A stretch of 7,133 nt of DNA from 20-14-all-45-10 sp964435965 (GTDB lineage: Bacteria > Chloroflexota > Dehalococcoidia > GIF9 > AB-539-J10). Made by a program: the position numbers and the translations under genes. The DNA lies in NCBI GenBank assembly GCA_964435965.1, contig CAYTBB010000064.1:1-7133 (forward strand), written 5' to 3'. Positions within the stretch are counted from its first letter, which is position 1. The number at the start of each line of letters is the position of its first letter. The notes under the pieces were generated by a model. That model searched no databases. It was not told the DNA's origin and saw nothing but the letters and a program-made list of their open reading frames with translations. This document shows positions 6,789 through 7,133 of this stretch, piece by piece.

Positions 6789-7133
6789 CTAAGGGCGAAC
6801 TTGACCACTGCCGAAGATAATCCACTTGTAGCTGGTGAGTTCCTTAAGCCCCATAGGACCACGGGCGTGGAACTTTTGAGTGCTTATGCCTATCTCAGCG
6901 CCTAATCCAAATTGCCCGCCATCAGTAAAGCGAGTGCTGGCATTGGCATAAACGCAGGCAGCATCCACTTCGTTGAGGAATATCATCGCTGCGGAATAAT
7001 CCTCGGTGACAATAGCTTCGGAATGCCCTGAGCCATATTTCTCAATATGCTCCAGAGCTTCGTCCAAAGAACTAACTACTTTAATAGCTGCTCTTAGTGA
7101 TAAGTACTCCTTCCCCCAGTCCTCCTCAGTGGC
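6789..7133 (-). CDS. proA: Glutamate-5-semialdehyde dehydrogenase (gamma-glutamyl phosphate reductase), C-terminal part
   Basis: ProA reduces gamma-glutamyl phosphate to glutamate semialdehyde with NADPH, the second step of proline synthesis from glutamate. Only the last 114 residues lie in the window; the gene enters from the right edge and is open to base 7133, so no start can be given. Diagnostic motifs are HIEKYGSGHSEAIVTED, VYANASTRFTDGGQFG, GAEIGISTQKFHARGP and MGLKELTSYK, ending GSGQVRP before TAG (6789-6791), which is a normal C-terminus. The catalytic cysteine region lies outside the window. It converges on the NimA-like gene across 144 bases in which I see no gene or clear terminator. 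A proB partner, if present, would be off the right edge. Confidence 0.96.
   Translation of the reverse strand, partial: ATEEDWGKEYLSLRAAIKVVSSLDEALEHIEKYGSGHSEAIVTEDYSAAMIFLNEVDAACVYANASTRFTDGGQFGLGAEIGISTQKFHARGPMGLKELTSYKWIIFGSGQVRP

Noticed and set aside
6723..6905. 60-codon plus-strand open frame
   Set aside because: More than half of it is antisense to the conserved ProA C-terminus, it has no good ribosome binding site and the product is not recognisable.

Overview
The window looks like a chromosomal stretch of a mid-GC bacterium in a draft assembly. A run of exactly 100 N (4733-4832) joins two contigs. No gene is diagnostic of a lineage. The mix (ComEC split into two genes, an ABC-2 exporter operon with a NEW3-type surface protein, a C_GCAxxG_C_C redox protein and a Nim-like flavoprotein) would fit an anaerobe, perhaps Chloroflexota (Dehalococcoidia-like) or Firmicutes. 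That placement is inference only.

Left contig (1-4732): on the plus strand, two adjacent genes together make up a ComEC/Rec2-type DNA-uptake channel. The membrane part is at 83-1576 and the metallo-beta-lactamase-like part at 1587-2465, the latter with its own ribosome binding site. Facing them on the minus strand is a compact operon read from the gap leftward: a NEW3-like protein anchored by a C-terminal helix (5' end lost in the gap), an ABC ATPase (3468-4397) and an ABC-2 permease (2527-3465). Spacings are 3 and 2 bases, so the three products probably form one exporter.

Right contig (4833-7133): a complete RNase PH gene (rph, 4836-5549) starts four bases after the gap. Two small plus-strand genes follow, a C_GCAxxG_C_C family protein (5653-6090) and a pyridoxamine-phosphate-oxidase-fold protein of the NimA-like type (6183-6644). 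Each is preceded by a spacer holding an inverted repeat, and the second gene is clearly richer in A+T than rph or proA. The window ends in the 3' part of proA on the minus strand (6789-7133), which converges on the small genes.

No tRNA, rRNA, CRISPR array, transposase or intact mobile element was recognised. I do not see a convincing new system. The best leads are the split ComEC, whose hydrolase half has glutamines at two positions that normally hold metal ligands, and the small redox-gene pair with its structured spacers.
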